Program-made: the position numbers and the translations under genes
Source of the DNA: Catenovulum maritimum
GTDB lineage: Bacteria > Pseudomonadota > Gammaproteobacteria > Enterobacterales > Alteromonadaceae
Length of the DNA: 64,000 nucleotides
Assembly (NCBI RefSeq): GCF_001050375.1
Contig: NZ_KQ130489.1
Span: 1-64,000, forward strand
Direction of reading: 5' to 3'
Shown: piece by piece, positions 28,156-37,494 of the stretch
Position numbering within the stretch: the first letter of the stretch is position 1
Layout: each line of letters opens with the position of its first letter
The notes under the pieces: generated by a model
Told to the model about the DNA's origin: nothing
Databases searched by the model: none
The model's input: the letters and a program-made list of their open reading frames with translations, nothing else

Positions 28156-29205
28156 ATGAGTATATACGTATTATATTGCCGTGCAGGCTTTGAAAAAGAC
28201 TGTGCTGCAGAAATTCAAGCAAGATCAACAGATGTTGAAATGTTTGGCTTTTGCCGACTTAAAGATAATCAAGGTTTTGTTGAATTTGAAGTGTCTGAAC
28301 CTGAAGCAGGTTTATTATTTAAAAAAATTAAACTTAGAGATTTAGTTTTTACTCGACAATGGATTCGCTTGATCGAAAAGCTGACTGATTTACCCGAGAA
28401 AAATAGGCTATCGCCAATTCTTGATGTGATCGCAGATAATAAATATGGTGATCTAAGACTTGAATATCCTGATACTAATTCAGGCAAAGAAATTGCTAAC
28501 TTTGCGAAAAAATTTACTGTGCCTTTGAGGCAAGCTTTAAAGCAAAAAAATCAATTAAAAGATAAACATTCAAAAATCTTACATTTATTCTTATTTGATT
28601 CGTCCAATATCTGGATTGGCATAAGCTACCAGTCAAATAATAGTCCATGGAATATGGGCATTCAAAGGCTTAGGTTTCCTTCTAAAGCACCTAGTCGTTC
28701 CACTTTAAAGCTAGAAGAAGCATTTCATCATTTTATTCCTAAAGATGAATGGCAAACACGATTGGCTTCTGGTTTACAAGCTGTTGATTTAGGAGCAGCG
28801 CCAGGTGGCTGGACATATCAACTTGTGCAGCAGAGCATGATGGTCATTGCTATTGATAATGGTCCTATGGCTGAAAGCTTGATGGAAACAGGCCAAGTTA
28901 GACATTACAGAGAAGATGGTTTTAAATTTGAACCTAAGAAAAACCAGATTTATTGGTTAGTCTGCGATATGGTTGAAAAACCAGATCGGGTAGGACAGCT
29001 CATGTGTAAATGGGTTATGAACTCTTGGTGTAAAGAAGCTATATTTAACCTCAAATTACCGATGAAGCAAAGGTTTCAAAATTTAGAAACGGTTCGAAAT
29101 GCTATGCTAGAAACACTCTATACATCTGGTAAGCAGTTCAGGTTAGAAATCAAACATCTTTACCATGACAGAGAAGAAGTAACTTGTTTATTAAGAATGG
29201 TATAG
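28156..29205 (+). CDS. rlmM: 23S rRNA (cytidine(2498)-2'-O)-methyltransferase RlmM
   Basis: Methylates the 2'-O of C2498 in 23S rRNA with SAM. The 349-residue protein has the N-terminal THUMP-related domain (YCRAGFEKDCAAEIQ, GFVEFEV) and the C-terminal Rossmann methyltransferase with motif I AVDLGAAPGGWTYQL near residue 215, DNGPM, and the catalytic KDKE-type residues in VCDMVEKPDRV and LKLPMKQRF. ATG at 28156 (MSIYVLYC) matches the family; an ATG two codons earlier is possible. Gap to ygdD is 12 bases. Confidence 0.95.
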   Translation: MSIYVLYCRAGFEKDCAAEIQARSTDVEMFGFCRLKDNQGFVEFEVSEPEAGLLFKKIKLRDLVFTRQWIRLIEKLTDLPEKNRLSPILDVIADNKYGDLRLEYPDTNSGKEIANFAKKFTVPLRQALKQKNQLKDKHSKILHLFLFDSSNIWIGISYQSNNSPWNMGIQRLRFPSKAPSRSTLKLEEAFHHFIPKDEWQTRLASGLQAVDLGAAPGGWTYQLVQQSMMVIAIDNGPMAESLMETGQVRHYREDGFKFEPKKNQIYWLVCDMVEKPDRVGQLMCKWVMNSWCKEAIFNLKLPMKQRFQNLETVRNAMLETLYTSGKQFRLEIKHLYHDREEVTCLLRMV

Positions 29206-29264
29206 CTTTAGCTATTATAAAGCTTGTCGATATATAAGTATCCGTTAGCAAGACAGACATAATT

Positions 29265-29660
29265 ATGATTTCTACATCTTTTAAAAAATTAACAAGAACT
29301 TTAAGTTTATTTTGTTTATGTCCATTGTTGATCATGTGCACAGACGAAAGAAACTATGCTTCTGTTGCACTATTAAAAGATGTAGATCGTGAAATGGCGC
29401 CACAGTTTGTTAAAGGGGTTTGGCGTTATCGTGGAGCTAGGGCAATTGACAAAGGAATCGCCATTTATATTCAAATTCCTGACAGACTAGATATATCTGC
29501 TTCTCAGCACAAAGATTATATTATACAAACGATTTGTCCGGACCGTGACCATGATGAGTTTTGGCAAAAATTAACTCGTTATGATTTGTTTATCCGAACC
29601 TACAATTATGTCGATCGTAACTATATTGAGGCTAGGTGCCCGAGTAATTATTCGCGTTAA
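29265..29660 (+). CDS. Hypothetical lipoprotein-like exported protein
   Basis: A 131-residue protein with a basic start (SFKKLTR), a hydrophobic segment (LSLFCLCPLLIM) and a lipobox-like LLIMC at residues 21-25 followed by T-D-E-R; lipidation is possible but the box is not ideal. The mature part is charged and carries a cysteine pair in TICPDRD and EARCPSNYS. I do not recognise the family. It stands alone after rlmM with a weak ribosome binding site, and is followed by a small putative gene on the same strand. Confidence 0.6.
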   Translation: MISTSFKKLTRTLSLFCLCPLLIMCTDERNYASVALLKDVDREMAPQFVKGVWRYRGARAIDKGIAIYIQIPDRLDISASQHKDYIIQTICPDRDHDEFWQKLTRYDLFIRTYNYVDRNYIEARCPSNYSR

Positions 29661-29736
29661 ATTATGCTAATTACTGCTTAAGTTTTTATTAGCCTTAACG
29701 ATATAAATATAGAGTATATCTATAAAGGCTAAGAAA

Positions 29737-29907
29737 ATGAAAAGTGTCATTGTGCTAGATAATAATCAATTTGATTTGCCAGAACGTCCGGAAGATGATG
29801 TAAAAATGATTTCCTCAGTTATTGGCCAGCTTCAGGATTTAGAAGGTGATATCTCTAAATTAAAAAATTTTTATAAAGATCAGCAAAAAACTCAATTCAA
29901 TGTTTAA
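29737..29907 (+). CDS. Putative small protein with a C-terminal coiled coil
   Basis: A 56-codon frame with an ATG at 29737 and an AAGG site about ten bases upstream. The protein starts MKSVIVLDNNQFDLPE and its second half (from about residue 24) looks like an amphipathic helix or short coiled coil (SSVIGQLQDLEGDISKLKNF). Codon use resembles the neighbours. No family recognised. The palindrome at 29962-29993 follows in the position of a terminator. It could be a real small gene or a chance frame. Confidence 0.5.
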   Translation: MKSVIVLDNNQFDLPERPEDDVKMISSVIGQLQDLEGDISKLKNFYKDQQKTQFNV

Positions 29908-29961
29908 CCACAAGTAAGGCTATTGATTCGGTAGTCAGCCTTGTTTAGTCTTTAGATCCTT

Positions 29962-29993
29962 AGTAGAAGCCTAAGTTAACCTAGGCTTCTACT
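29962..29993. terminator. Palindrome between convergent genes
   Basis: Perfect 12-bp arms (29962-29973 and 29982-29993) with an eight-base centre that is itself nearly palindromic. It lies between the small plus-strand gene and the minus-strand PilZ gene. There is no clear T tract, so this is a probable bidirectional terminator rather than a proven one. The stem shares the core AGAAGCCTA/TAGGCTTCT with the terminator at 44850-44877. Confidence 0.5.
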
Positions 29994-30186
29994 TGAGCTA
30001 GGCGACTTATATACACTTCTATTAATCATCCACTGACACAAAACAATACTATCTTGAAGGACTTGCTCTAAATTACAAAGTACGGGTGCTTATTAAATAC
30101 TTATGCGTTTTTCGTAATGTCACACTTACACTAAGGTTTGTCTAGTTCACTAGTAAGTCTCTCAAGTACTACAATTAAAATGTTAT

Positions 30187-32688
30187 TTAACTATGCTCAT
30201 GTCTAAGCTTTAATTGTTGTTCAATTTTGTCAGCAGGGAAGTTGAATCGAGTCATGGTTTCTTCAGTATTATCGATAATGTCACCGACACCTGTTACTGA
30301 CCAGAGTTCTTCTTCTAAACTCTTAGCTTTATGAATTGCGTACTGACTAACATAAGCAAGCTCTTTAGCGATAAACTCAGTGTCTGGTCGACCTGTTCTA
30401 GACAAATAAACCCTTAAACTGAAAAACATCATTTTGGGCTGAATCGATTTTTGTATGAAGATTTTTCTTGCCGCTTCATTACGAATTTCATGAGCAAGTA
30501 TCGATTCAAACCTGTCTTTTTCATTACTTTCACTTAGCTTGCAACGGACATATAAATCTTGGTACAGGGGTTTAGAGTGCCGCTGTAAGCGGCGAAGCAT
30601 ATTGATGATGAAGCTATTTAAATAGTTTTGTCTGAGTAGAATATAAAGACTATGTTCAGTCTCACTACTTTCGGTCGACAATAAATCGACAACTGGGTTA
30701 GGGATGTGAGAATAACCTATCGTTTTAAGATCGTGTCTAATACCTTGTTTGTGAACGAAAAACCCAGTATTTAAGACTCTTTGAGCATAAATGTTTCTGA
30801 GTGCTTCAGCCAAGCCAGGTATCACATGGCCTAAGTTTGTGGTTTTTAAGCGACTAATATTTTTATCTATTAGTTCATCGAAGAATTGCTTGCCTATATG
30901 ATTTGTGCCTCTTTGTTCGTATAAGCGAAGATTGACGACTGTTTTGGCTTTATTTAAGCCAACCACTTCATACTCTAAATTTTTTAACTTAAATTTAGAA
31001 GATATCTTCTGTAACTCAGGTAAAGCTATTTTTATAATTTTAGATTTTTCTAGATTTAATGATTCAGGAAACTCGATTTGCATGCCACTTGAAGAAAAAT
31101 CTCTGGTAATACCGGTTTTATCAAATAAATCAGAGCTAATGACAACTTGAGTTTTATAGATAAAGCGGGTCTCAGATCTTAAATTCACATATTTTATCGC
31201 AATATCTTCAACTAGCGGTATTTCCTCTGATTTACTATGGCCAAATACTTGCAACTTGTTTACTTGAGAAAGATCTATTTCAGTGTTTTTGTAGGCATTT
31301 TGTCCCTCTTCGTCACTAAAGTCAGATAGTAATGCAACATATCTTAACTGACTAATGTGTTTCATTACTCTAGCCGAAGGCGGCTTATTCCATTTTTTTG
31401 CTTCTTCAGATGCATTATCGGGCAAGGTAAGTGGCAAGAATGATAAGTTTGGATCGATATCTATCAGTTGTATTTTATAGACCATCCAATTGGGTTTATT
31501 TGCGCCAAAACCTAAATATAGGGTTTTTAACTCGGGTGATTGGTTTAATTCGTCAATCGTGGCGGAATAAAAAAAGATTCTGCCTTTAGCAATGTGAGTA
31601 AAGCAATATAAAAGACCTTCTTTAATTCGACCTGGTTTTTGCTTTAAGTCTTTAATTCTTTTATCTGTCAGTAATTGACCTAAGCAATTGACATTAGATT
31701 CGTTCAGCCAGTGCCGGATTATGTGCTTGTTGTTGTCGTTAGACAGCATCATAGCTGCATTGTATTCACCTTGCTCATTTTCGTTAATGAAGATAGGTAA
31801 AGAATTGATCCGAGGTAAATAGAATTGCTCGTAGCCTTTAGTAATCACAGCGTCTACTGTGTTATCTAGATTTAATTTATATCTACGTTTGTTGCCATTG
31901 ATAAAATTGTCTAAAAAGTCATCAAAAGAGTCTGTAGTAACATCATAAGTTCGTTTACAGCGGGCATAAATGAAGCCTTGTTTTTTTTCTATTCCAACCA
32001 CTTCATATTGAATTTTGTCTTTAAGTCCTAAAGCAAAATCTTTTTCGAGCCCTGTATATTGAAGATAAATTAACTGTTTTTTCTCTAACGGGTATTTATC
32101 ATTTATTTTTAAACGGCAACCACTTACAGACAAATCTGTGGTAACCGCTCGAACAATAGTTGAAATGCCTAATTCTATATCAACAGCAATTGCGTAAATC
32201 ATACGCTCTTCAACTCTGACACCTCTATTACCAAAGAGTACGGCTTTCGCTGGATATTGAACTGAACTAGTTGCTTCTTCTGTAAAAGTAGATGCTTTTA
32301 GTGGACGGGATGGATTTTTTTGCCTTTGTTGCATCACCCGGTAATTATTTTCAGCATTTAAAACGTCTTCATAAACACCAGTAGAATATAAGCCAAAAAT
32401 TTTAATTCCCTTTTCGAACTTTTTAACGCCAACATCATCTAGATAATGAGTGATACCTTGGTAGTCATATTCGCGACAAATGCCATCTACATGACCTCTC
32501 AGGTCTAGCCTGATTTTACATGGCGATGATAATCGTTTGAGCTCCATCTTGATTAAGAATCGTTTGGGTTTTGGTATGTCTGACGCAATAGAATTAAGTA
32601 CGCTGTCTAAATCTTCCGATTTAGACACTGGTTTTAATTTTTCAATTATGGATGCGTAATCTTGTAATGCTGGGTCTAATTTTCTCAT
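30187..32688 (-). CDS. Large protein with two PilZ domains
   Basis: An 833-residue soluble protein without signal peptide or membrane segment. Two PilZ (c-di-GMP-binding) domains can be seen. The first, about residues 155-255, has an arginine-rich entry (RVEERMIY) and DLSVSGCRL. The second, about residues 500-600, has RSETRFIYK and DFSSSGMQI. Both keep the RxxxR … (D/N)xSxxG pattern needed for c-di-GMP binding. The region between and after them has no family I recognise. It is divergent from radA across a ~165-base gap. Likely a c-di-GMP effector; its target is unknown. Confidence 0.85.
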   Translation of the reverse strand: MRKLDPALQDYASIIEKLKPVSKSEDLDSVLNSIASDIPKPKRFLIKMELKRLSSPCKIRLDLRGHVDGICREYDYQGITHYLDDVGVKKFEKGIKIFGLYSTGVYEDVLNAENNYRVMQQRQKNPSRPLKASTFTEEATSSVQYPAKAVLFGNRGVRVEERMIYAIAVDIELGISTIVRAVTTDLSVSGCRLKINDKYPLEKKQLIYLQYTGLEKDFALGLKDKIQYEVVGIEKKQGFIYARCKRTYDVTTDSFDDFLDNFINGNKRRYKLNLDNTVDAVITKGYEQFYLPRINSLPIFINENEQGEYNAAMMLSNDNNKHIIRHWLNESNVNCLGQLLTDKRIKDLKQKPGRIKEGLLYCFTHIAKGRIFFYSATIDELNQSPELKTLYLGFGANKPNWMVYKIQLIDIDPNLSFLPLTLPDNASEEAKKWNKPPSARVMKHISQLRYVALLSDFSDEEGQNAYKNTEIDLSQVNKLQVFGHSKSEEIPLVEDIAIKYVNLRSETRFIYKTQVVISSDLFDKTGITRDFSSSGMQIEFPESLNLEKSKIIKIALPELQKISSKFKLKNLEYEVVGLNKAKTVVNLRLYEQRGTNHIGKQFFDELIDKNISRLKTTNLGHVIPGLAEALRNIYAQRVLNTGFFVHKQGIRHDLKTIGYSHIPNPVVDLLSTESSETEHSLYILLRQNYLNSFIINMLRRLQRHSKPLYQDLYVRCKLSESNEKDRFESILAHEIRNEAARKIFIQKSIQPKMMFFSLRVYLSRTGRPDTEFIAKELAYVSQYAIHKAKSLEEELWSVTGVGDIIDNTEETMTRFNFPADKIEQQLKLRHEHS

Positions 32689-32853
32689 TTCTTGCCAGTT
32701 TTAACCTATTTTCCAATTCTGGAGGTTTTTTGATAAAACGCTGATTTATATAATTATAATAGTAATCCATTATTAAACATAATTATCGGTCAGATAAAAT
32801 ATAAGTTTAATGTAAACTAGTAGCAAGAAAGAAAATTAATTTGGTAGAGATAA

Positions 32854-34212
32854 ATGGCAAAAAGTAAGTCGGCATGGGTATGTAATGAGTGTGGCGCTGA
32901 TTATTCTAGATGGATGGGTCAGTGCATGGAATGTAAAGCTTGGAATAGCGTTATTGAAATGCGTATTGCTAAAGACACTAAGGCAGAAAAATATGCAGGC
33001 TATGCTGGACAAACACACGCCAAAATCGAAACCTTATCTAGTATAGAAGTAAAAGACCTACCAAGGTTTTCAAGTGGTTTAACTGAGCTTGATCGAGTGT
33101 TAGGTGGGGGTATAGTGCCCGGTTCTGCAATTTTAATTGGTGGGTCACCTGGCGCCGGGAAAAGTACTATGTTACTGCAAACTATGTGTTTTTTAGCGCA
33201 GAATATGTCAGTACTTTATATTACGGGTGAGGAATCCTTACAACAAGTTGCCATGAGAGCGGAAAGGCTTGGTCTACCTAAAGATAAATTGCAGTTATTA
33301 TCAGAGACAAATATTGAAAATATCTGTGTACTTGCTAAAGAAGTTAAACCCAGTGTGATGGTGATCGACTCTATTCAAGTAATGCATTTACCTGATATAC
33401 AATCTGCACCAGGGAGTGTTGCCCAAGTTCGAGAATCCGCGGCAGTATTAACTCGCTATGCTAAACAAAATCACGTATCGATTTTTATGGTTGGTCATGT
33501 CACTAAAGATGGCAGTTTAGCTGGACCTAAAGTACTGGAGCATTGTATCGATTGTTCAATTTTACTCGATGGCTCAGAAGATAATAGATACCGAACGTTA
33601 AGAAGTCATAAAAATAGATTTGGTGCGGTTAATGAGCTAGGCGTTTTTGCCATGACAGACAAAGGCATGCGTGAAGTTACTAACCCATCTGCTATCTTTT
33701 TAACTCGAGACGAATCCGTATCATCCGGCAGTATTGTTATGGTAGTTTGGGAAGGGACTCGGCCTTTATTAGTTGAGATTCAAGCACTGGCTGACACTTC
33801 TCAGTTGGGTAATCCAAGGCGAGTCGCAGTTGGTATGGATCAAAATCGCTTATCTATGCTGTTAGCTATTCTGCATCGCCATGGTGGACTTCAACTAGGT
33901 GATCAAGATGTGTTTATTAACGTTGTTGGTGGTGTTCGTGTGACTGAAACCGGCGCCGATTTAGCTTTATTGCTGGCACTTGTTTCTAGCTTTAAAAATA
34001 CAACGTTACCTCAAGAATTAATCGCATTTGGCGAAGTCGGCTTATCTGGTGAAATTCGCCCAGTGCCGAATGGGGTTGAGCGGCTAAAAGAGGCTGCTAA
34101 GCACGGATTTAAAAAAGCGATTGTGCCTAAGCAAAATGTACCAAAGCAAAAAATTGAAGGCATGGAAATTATACCTGTAACCAAACTGGTCCAAGCTTTA
34201 GAAGCAATTTAA
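32854..34212 (+). CDS. radA: DNA repair protein RadA
   Basis: RadA (Sms) is a RecA-like ATPase with DnaB-type helicase activity on branched DNA. The 452-residue protein has the N-terminal C4 zinc finger (CNECGADYSRWMGQCMEC), Walker A GGSPGAGKST near residue 95, the Walker B region VMVIDSIQV, the RadA-specific KNRFG motif near residue 252, and the C-terminal Lon-protease-like domain. Start ATG at 32854. It ends at a strong hairpin shared with the next minus-strand gene. Confidence 0.97.
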   Translation: MAKSKSAWVCNECGADYSRWMGQCMECKAWNSVIEMRIAKDTKAEKYAGYAGQTHAKIETLSSIEVKDLPRFSSGLTELDRVLGGGIVPGSAILIGGSPGAGKSTMLLQTMCFLAQNMSVLYITGEESLQQVAMRAERLGLPKDKLQLLSETNIENICVLAKEVKPSVMVIDSIQVMHLPDIQSAPGSVAQVRESAAVLTRYAKQNHVSIFMVGHVTKDGSLAGPKVLEHCIDCSILLDGSEDNRYRTLRSHKNRFGAVNELGVFAMTDKGMREVTNPSAIFLTRDESVSSGSIVMVVWEGTRPLLVEIQALADTSQLGNPRRVAVGMDQNRLSMLLAILHRHGGLQLGDQDVFINVVGGVRVTETGADLALLLALVSSFKNTTLPQELIAFGEVGLSGEIRPVPNGVERLKEAAKHGFKKAIVPKQNVPKQKIEGMEIIPVTKLVQALEAI

Positions 34213-34241
34213 TCGGCAATTTATGAGTAGAGGTGCTTTAC

Positions 34242-34283
34242 TTGAGTGAATCAACTTGTGCAAACAAGCATTCACTCAATTTT
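34242..34283. terminator. Terminator after radA
   Basis: Ten-base-pair stem (34242-34251 and 34270-34279) with an inner CTTG/CAAG pairing, followed by TTTT on the plus strand. It lies between radA and the convergent CPXCG gene. Confidence 0.75.
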
Positions 34284-34287
34284 AACT

Positions 34288-34473
34288 TTACTCAGCTTGG
34301 ATTTGGAATTCCAACTTTTCGGCGCTCTCGTTAAGATGGAACATAATGTGTATTGCATTGCAGCAAGCGGGACAATCTTCGAAATAGTCTTGGTCTCCAT
34401 TTGAATCATCTAAAATCACATGAATATGATGGCCGCAGTGCGGGCATTCAGTCGATTGATCTTTTAAGTTCAT
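34288..34473 (-). CDS. CPXCG motif-containing cysteine-rich protein
   Basis: A 61-residue zinc-ribbon-like protein with two cysteine pairs, CPHCG near residue 10 and CPACC near residue 34, as in the family of small CPXCG proteins found in marine gammaproteobacteria. It has the acidic stretch NGDQDYFED between the pairs. Start is ATG at 34471-34473, supported by AGGAA about nine bases upstream. Likely binds one zinc ion; function unknown. It is convergent with radA. Confidence 0.85.
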   Translation of the reverse strand: MNLKDQSTECPHCGHHIHVILDDSNGDQDYFEDCPACCNAIHIMFHLNESAEKLEFQIQAE

Positions 34474-34774
34474 CTTTATATTCCTATTAATGAATGAAAT
34501 AAATTTAGCTAAAAACTATATTTATAAACCCGAATGTAGGTAAGTTAACTTTATGAAATTATTAACTATAGTTTTAGATGCTCCAACCAAAAACCTTATA
34601 TTTATATCATAGCTGCTGATTTGAGATTTGATACTTTGTTACAAACTTTGATAGGTTTTAAAGCTGATTTTTGTGCAGCATAATTTACACAATTAATTGG
34701 AGGGTGTAAGACAATCAAGCGGTTTTAAGCGGAAACAAAATAACTAAGCTAAAGGTGAAATACAGACGTAAAGC
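34474..34774. other. Intergenic region without recognised features
   Basis: About 300 bases between two minus-strand genes. I see no gene, RNA or clear hairpin; the sequence is AT-rich and probably holds the promoter of the CPXCG gene and the end of the fructosamine-kinase-family transcript. Confidence 0.5.
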
Positions 34775-35638
34775 TTAGAACTGAGCAATACATTTAAGCA
34801 TAGATTTTGCCTGATTTAGGTAGCTATCCCCAAATAAATTCACATGATTAAGAATATGGTAAAAGTTATATATCTCTTTACGTTGATGGTACCCAGCGGA
34901 TTCTGGTATTTTAGAATAATAGCCTAGATAAAATTCATCCGGAAAAGTACCAAATAGTTCAGTCATTGCTAGATCAACTTCGTTATCACCATAGTAACTA
35001 GTGGGGTCATAAATAAAAGGTTGTTGTTGATGAAAACCTATATTGCCTCGCCAAAGGTCACCATGTAGTAAACAAGCTTGAGCTTTTCTTGGTTTTAATA
35101 AATTATGAATAACGGCAACTATTTCATCTATGTCACCCAGACGAATGCCTTTATCTGCTAATAGTTTTAATTGATAACCTATTCTTTGTTCGGAAAAAAA
35201 ACTAGCCCAGTTTTTATGCCATTTATTCGGCTGTAATGTATTTCCTATGTAATTATCGTCTTCAAAACCAAACATAGCCTGTGCAGAATTTAGATGCATC
35301 TTGGCTAACTTCTTTCCGGCTTTTTCCCAGTCGCAACCTTGTTGGTCATCAAAATTTAAATAATTTAAAACTAAAAATGAATGGGCTTTAGATTGCTCAA
35401 CGCAGATTACTTTAGGGCAGGAAATTGAGTCTGTATGTTCAATTGTTGATAGGGCATGGGCTTCACAATTAAAGTTATCAATAAATTGAGTCTTATTAAC
35501 TTTAACAAAAAACTGAAATGTCCCATCAGAAATTAGATAGGCTTGGCTTATGTCGCCACCTGATATACTTCGCTTGTCTTTAATAACAAAATTGAGGTTT
35601 AAACTATCGGATAAAGTTGCTTCGAGTTGATGCCACAT
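34775..35638 (-). CDS. Fructosamine kinase family protein
   Basis: A 287-residue kinase of the fructosamine/ketosamine-3-kinase family (YniA type), thought to phosphorylate glycated or ribosylated amines so that they detach. Family blocks: the ATP-binding SGGDISQAYLI, FVKVN with the lysine, EAHALSTI, the aminoglycoside-kinase-like catalytic LLHGDLWRGNIGF near residue 190, and DPTSYYGDNEVDLAMTELFG with the metal aspartate. ATG start with AGGA upstream. It stands alone upstream of the csd genes on the same strand. Confidence 0.93.
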   Translation of the reverse strand: MWHQLEATLSDSLNLNFVIKDKRSISGGDISQAYLISDGTFQFFVKVNKTQFIDNFNCEAHALSTIEHTDSISCPKVICVEQSKAHSFLVLNYLNFDDQQGCDWEKAGKKLAKMHLNSAQAMFGFEDDNYIGNTLQPNKWHKNWASFFSEQRIGYQLKLLADKGIRLGDIDEIVAVIHNLLKPRKAQACLLHGDLWRGNIGFHQQQPFIYDPTSYYGDNEVDLAMTELFGTFPDEFYLGYYSKIPESAGYHQRKEIYNFYHILNHVNLFGDSYLNQAKSMLKCIAQF

Positions 35639-35728
35639 AGTCAGTCCTAATTGCTAAAGCCTAGCTCAAGCATAGTGTTTTCTACATTACTAAGACTAGT
35701 GCTAGATCAAATCAATGCAAGTTAATTT

Positions 35729-36139
35729 CTATCTAATAGCGTGTTTTTTTATTTGAGCCTCAATTGACTTAAGTCCATTGGTTCTGGATTCACTGAAATG
35801 GTTAGCTAAACCTAGTTGATTTAAATAAATAGATAGATTGAATTCGCTGACATACTGTAAAGTTTGTTGGTTTAATGCAGCTTGAAGTAAGTATAAAATC
35901 CCGCTCATAATTCGTGCTTCACAATTTGCAGTAAAATTAAACGTATTTGAACAATCAAACTGCATCCAGACATTGGTTTCGCAGCCATCAATCTTTTTAT
36001 CATCCGACAGATTTTCAGGAGCTATTTTTTCGAGTTTTGCTGCCAATTTCATTAAATGTCGATAACGGTATTCCCAACCATTTTGCTGCTGGAAAAAATC
36101 AATAAGGCTTTGTGCTTGCTCTGAATATAATTGGGTCAT
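35729..36139 (-). CDS. csdE: SufE-family sulfur acceptor (CsdE)
   Basis: Accepts sulfur from the cysteine desulfurase as a persulfide on a conserved cysteine. The 136-residue protein shows YRHLMKLAAKLE, the DDKKIDGCETNVWMQ block with the acceptor cysteine near residue 49, and ARIMSGILYLL. Its ATG overlaps the csdA stop (ATGA, four bases), so the two are translated together, as in csdAE. Confidence 0.92.
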   Translation of the reverse strand: MTQLYSEQAQSLIDFFQQQNGWEYRYRHLMKLAAKLEKIAPENLSDDKKIDGCETNVWMQFDCSNTFNFTANCEARIMSGILYLLQAALNQQTLQYVSEFNLSIYLNQLGLANHFSESRTNGLKSIEAQIKKHAIR

Positions 36140-37359
36140 AAAAAGTTTTCTAAATCTAAAAGTGCTGCGATTAATTTATCTATATCTTGTTTGTCATTAT
36201 AAAGAGAAATTGATACCCGAACACTGCCATCTTGATTAATTTCATTAAATAATGGCATAGCACAGTGCTTTCCAACTCTAAGTGCGATATTCATTTGGCT
36301 TAAAATTTCAGACACATCACTCGGATGCCAATTTGAAATATTAAATGATACAGCACCAACTAAATCATGCTTAGCTAAAATACTAAGGTTTGGCACTTGT
36401 TGCAGTTGGTGTAGCAAATAGTCTATTAATTGAGATTCTCGTTGCCTGACTGTATCTGTCTGTATTTCAGATAGGAAATCGACAGTGGCACCTAAGGCGA
36501 AAACAGCTGCAATATTGGGCGTACCTGCTTCAAATTTGTACGGAAGTTGATTGAAGCTTGTTGCCTCAACACTCACTTGATTAACCATTTCGCCGCCGAA
36601 ATGAAATGGATTAAGCTGTTCTAATCTAATCTGCTTACCATATAAAACCCCTATGCCAGTACCGGCAAACATTTTGTGACCAGAGAAAAAATAGAAATCT
36701 GCATCTATTTGTTTTACATCTAGGTTTAAGTGGCAAACTGCTTGTGAACCATCAATGACGCACAGTGTTTCAGGGTTAATTTCTCTAGCTATGCTAATGG
36801 CTTCTTCAATTGGTTGTTTAACGCCTGTGGCATTCGCGACATGCGCTAAAGCAAGCACTTTCGTTTTAGGGGTTATTAAGCTTTCAAGGTGGGTTAAATC
36901 AATTTTGAGATCATCCGTTAACCTGACGATTTTTAACTTCAAATTGAGTTTAATACACATTTGTTGCCAAGTAACAAAGTTAGCATGGTGCTCGGTGATT
37001 GAGGTAATAACTTCATCGCCAGAACTAAATTGATTAGATAATGAGTAAGCAAGTAAATTAGCGGCTTCTGTTGCCCCTTTAGTCCAAATGATTTCTTTAC
37101 TCGAATCGGCATTGAGCCAGTGAGCAAGTTTCTGCCTTACTTGTTCAAATTGATTGGTATTGGCTTTTGCGGTTGTGTGACTCGATCTATGAACATTTGA
37201 GTGCGATCGACAATAATACTCATTTATTGCGGTTAATGCGGGCTGACAAATTTGAGTTGTGGCGGCATTATCCAAATAAGTTAAATCAGGGTTATGTTTA
37301 AAAAAAGGGAAAAATGATTTTAAGTTAGCCGTATTTATTTTGTCGTTTTGCAATGCCAA
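36136..37359 (-). CDS. csdA: Cysteine desulfurase CsdA (SufS family)
   Basis: PLP enzyme that removes sulfur from cysteine for delivery to CsdE and sulfur-carrier pathways. The 407-residue protein shows YLDNAATTQ, SNVHRSSH, ATEAANLLAYS, the ITEHHAN and DGSQAVCHL blocks, the PLP-binding lysine in FSGHKMFAGTGIGVLYG near residue 230, and the catalytic cysteine in RVGKHCAMPLF near residue 365. The start is a TTG (37357-37359); no ATG fits, and the ribosome binding site is weak. Linked to csdE rather than to suf or isc genes, so CsdA rather than SufS. Confidence 0.92.
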   Translation of the reverse strand: MALQNDKINTANLKSFFPFFKHNPDLTYLDNAATTQICQPALTAINEYYCRSHSNVHRSSHTTAKANTNQFEQVRQKLAHWLNADSSKEIIWTKGATEAANLLAYSLSNQFSSGDEVITSITEHHANFVTWQQMCIKLNLKLKIVRLTDDLKIDLTHLESLITPKTKVLALAHVANATGVKQPIEEAISIAREINPETLCVIDGSQAVCHLNLDVKQIDADFYFFSGHKMFAGTGIGVLYGKQIRLEQLNPFHFGGEMVNQVSVEATSFNQLPYKFEAGTPNIAAVFALGATVDFLSEIQTDTVRQRESQLIDYLLHQLQQVPNLSILAKHDLVGAVSFNISNWHPSDVSEILSQMNIALRVGKHCAMPLFNEINQDGSVRVSISLYNDKQDIDKLIAALLDLENFL

Positions 37360-37494
37360 GACCCACTACTAAAGTACTTGGGCTGTATTCTAATATAAAA
37401 TTGAATCAGAAGCGTAAAAATCACAGTTAAATATATAATAGAGCTAAATAAAGCTTAGGAATAAAAAGTCTTAGCTAGGGCTAAATCAATATAG

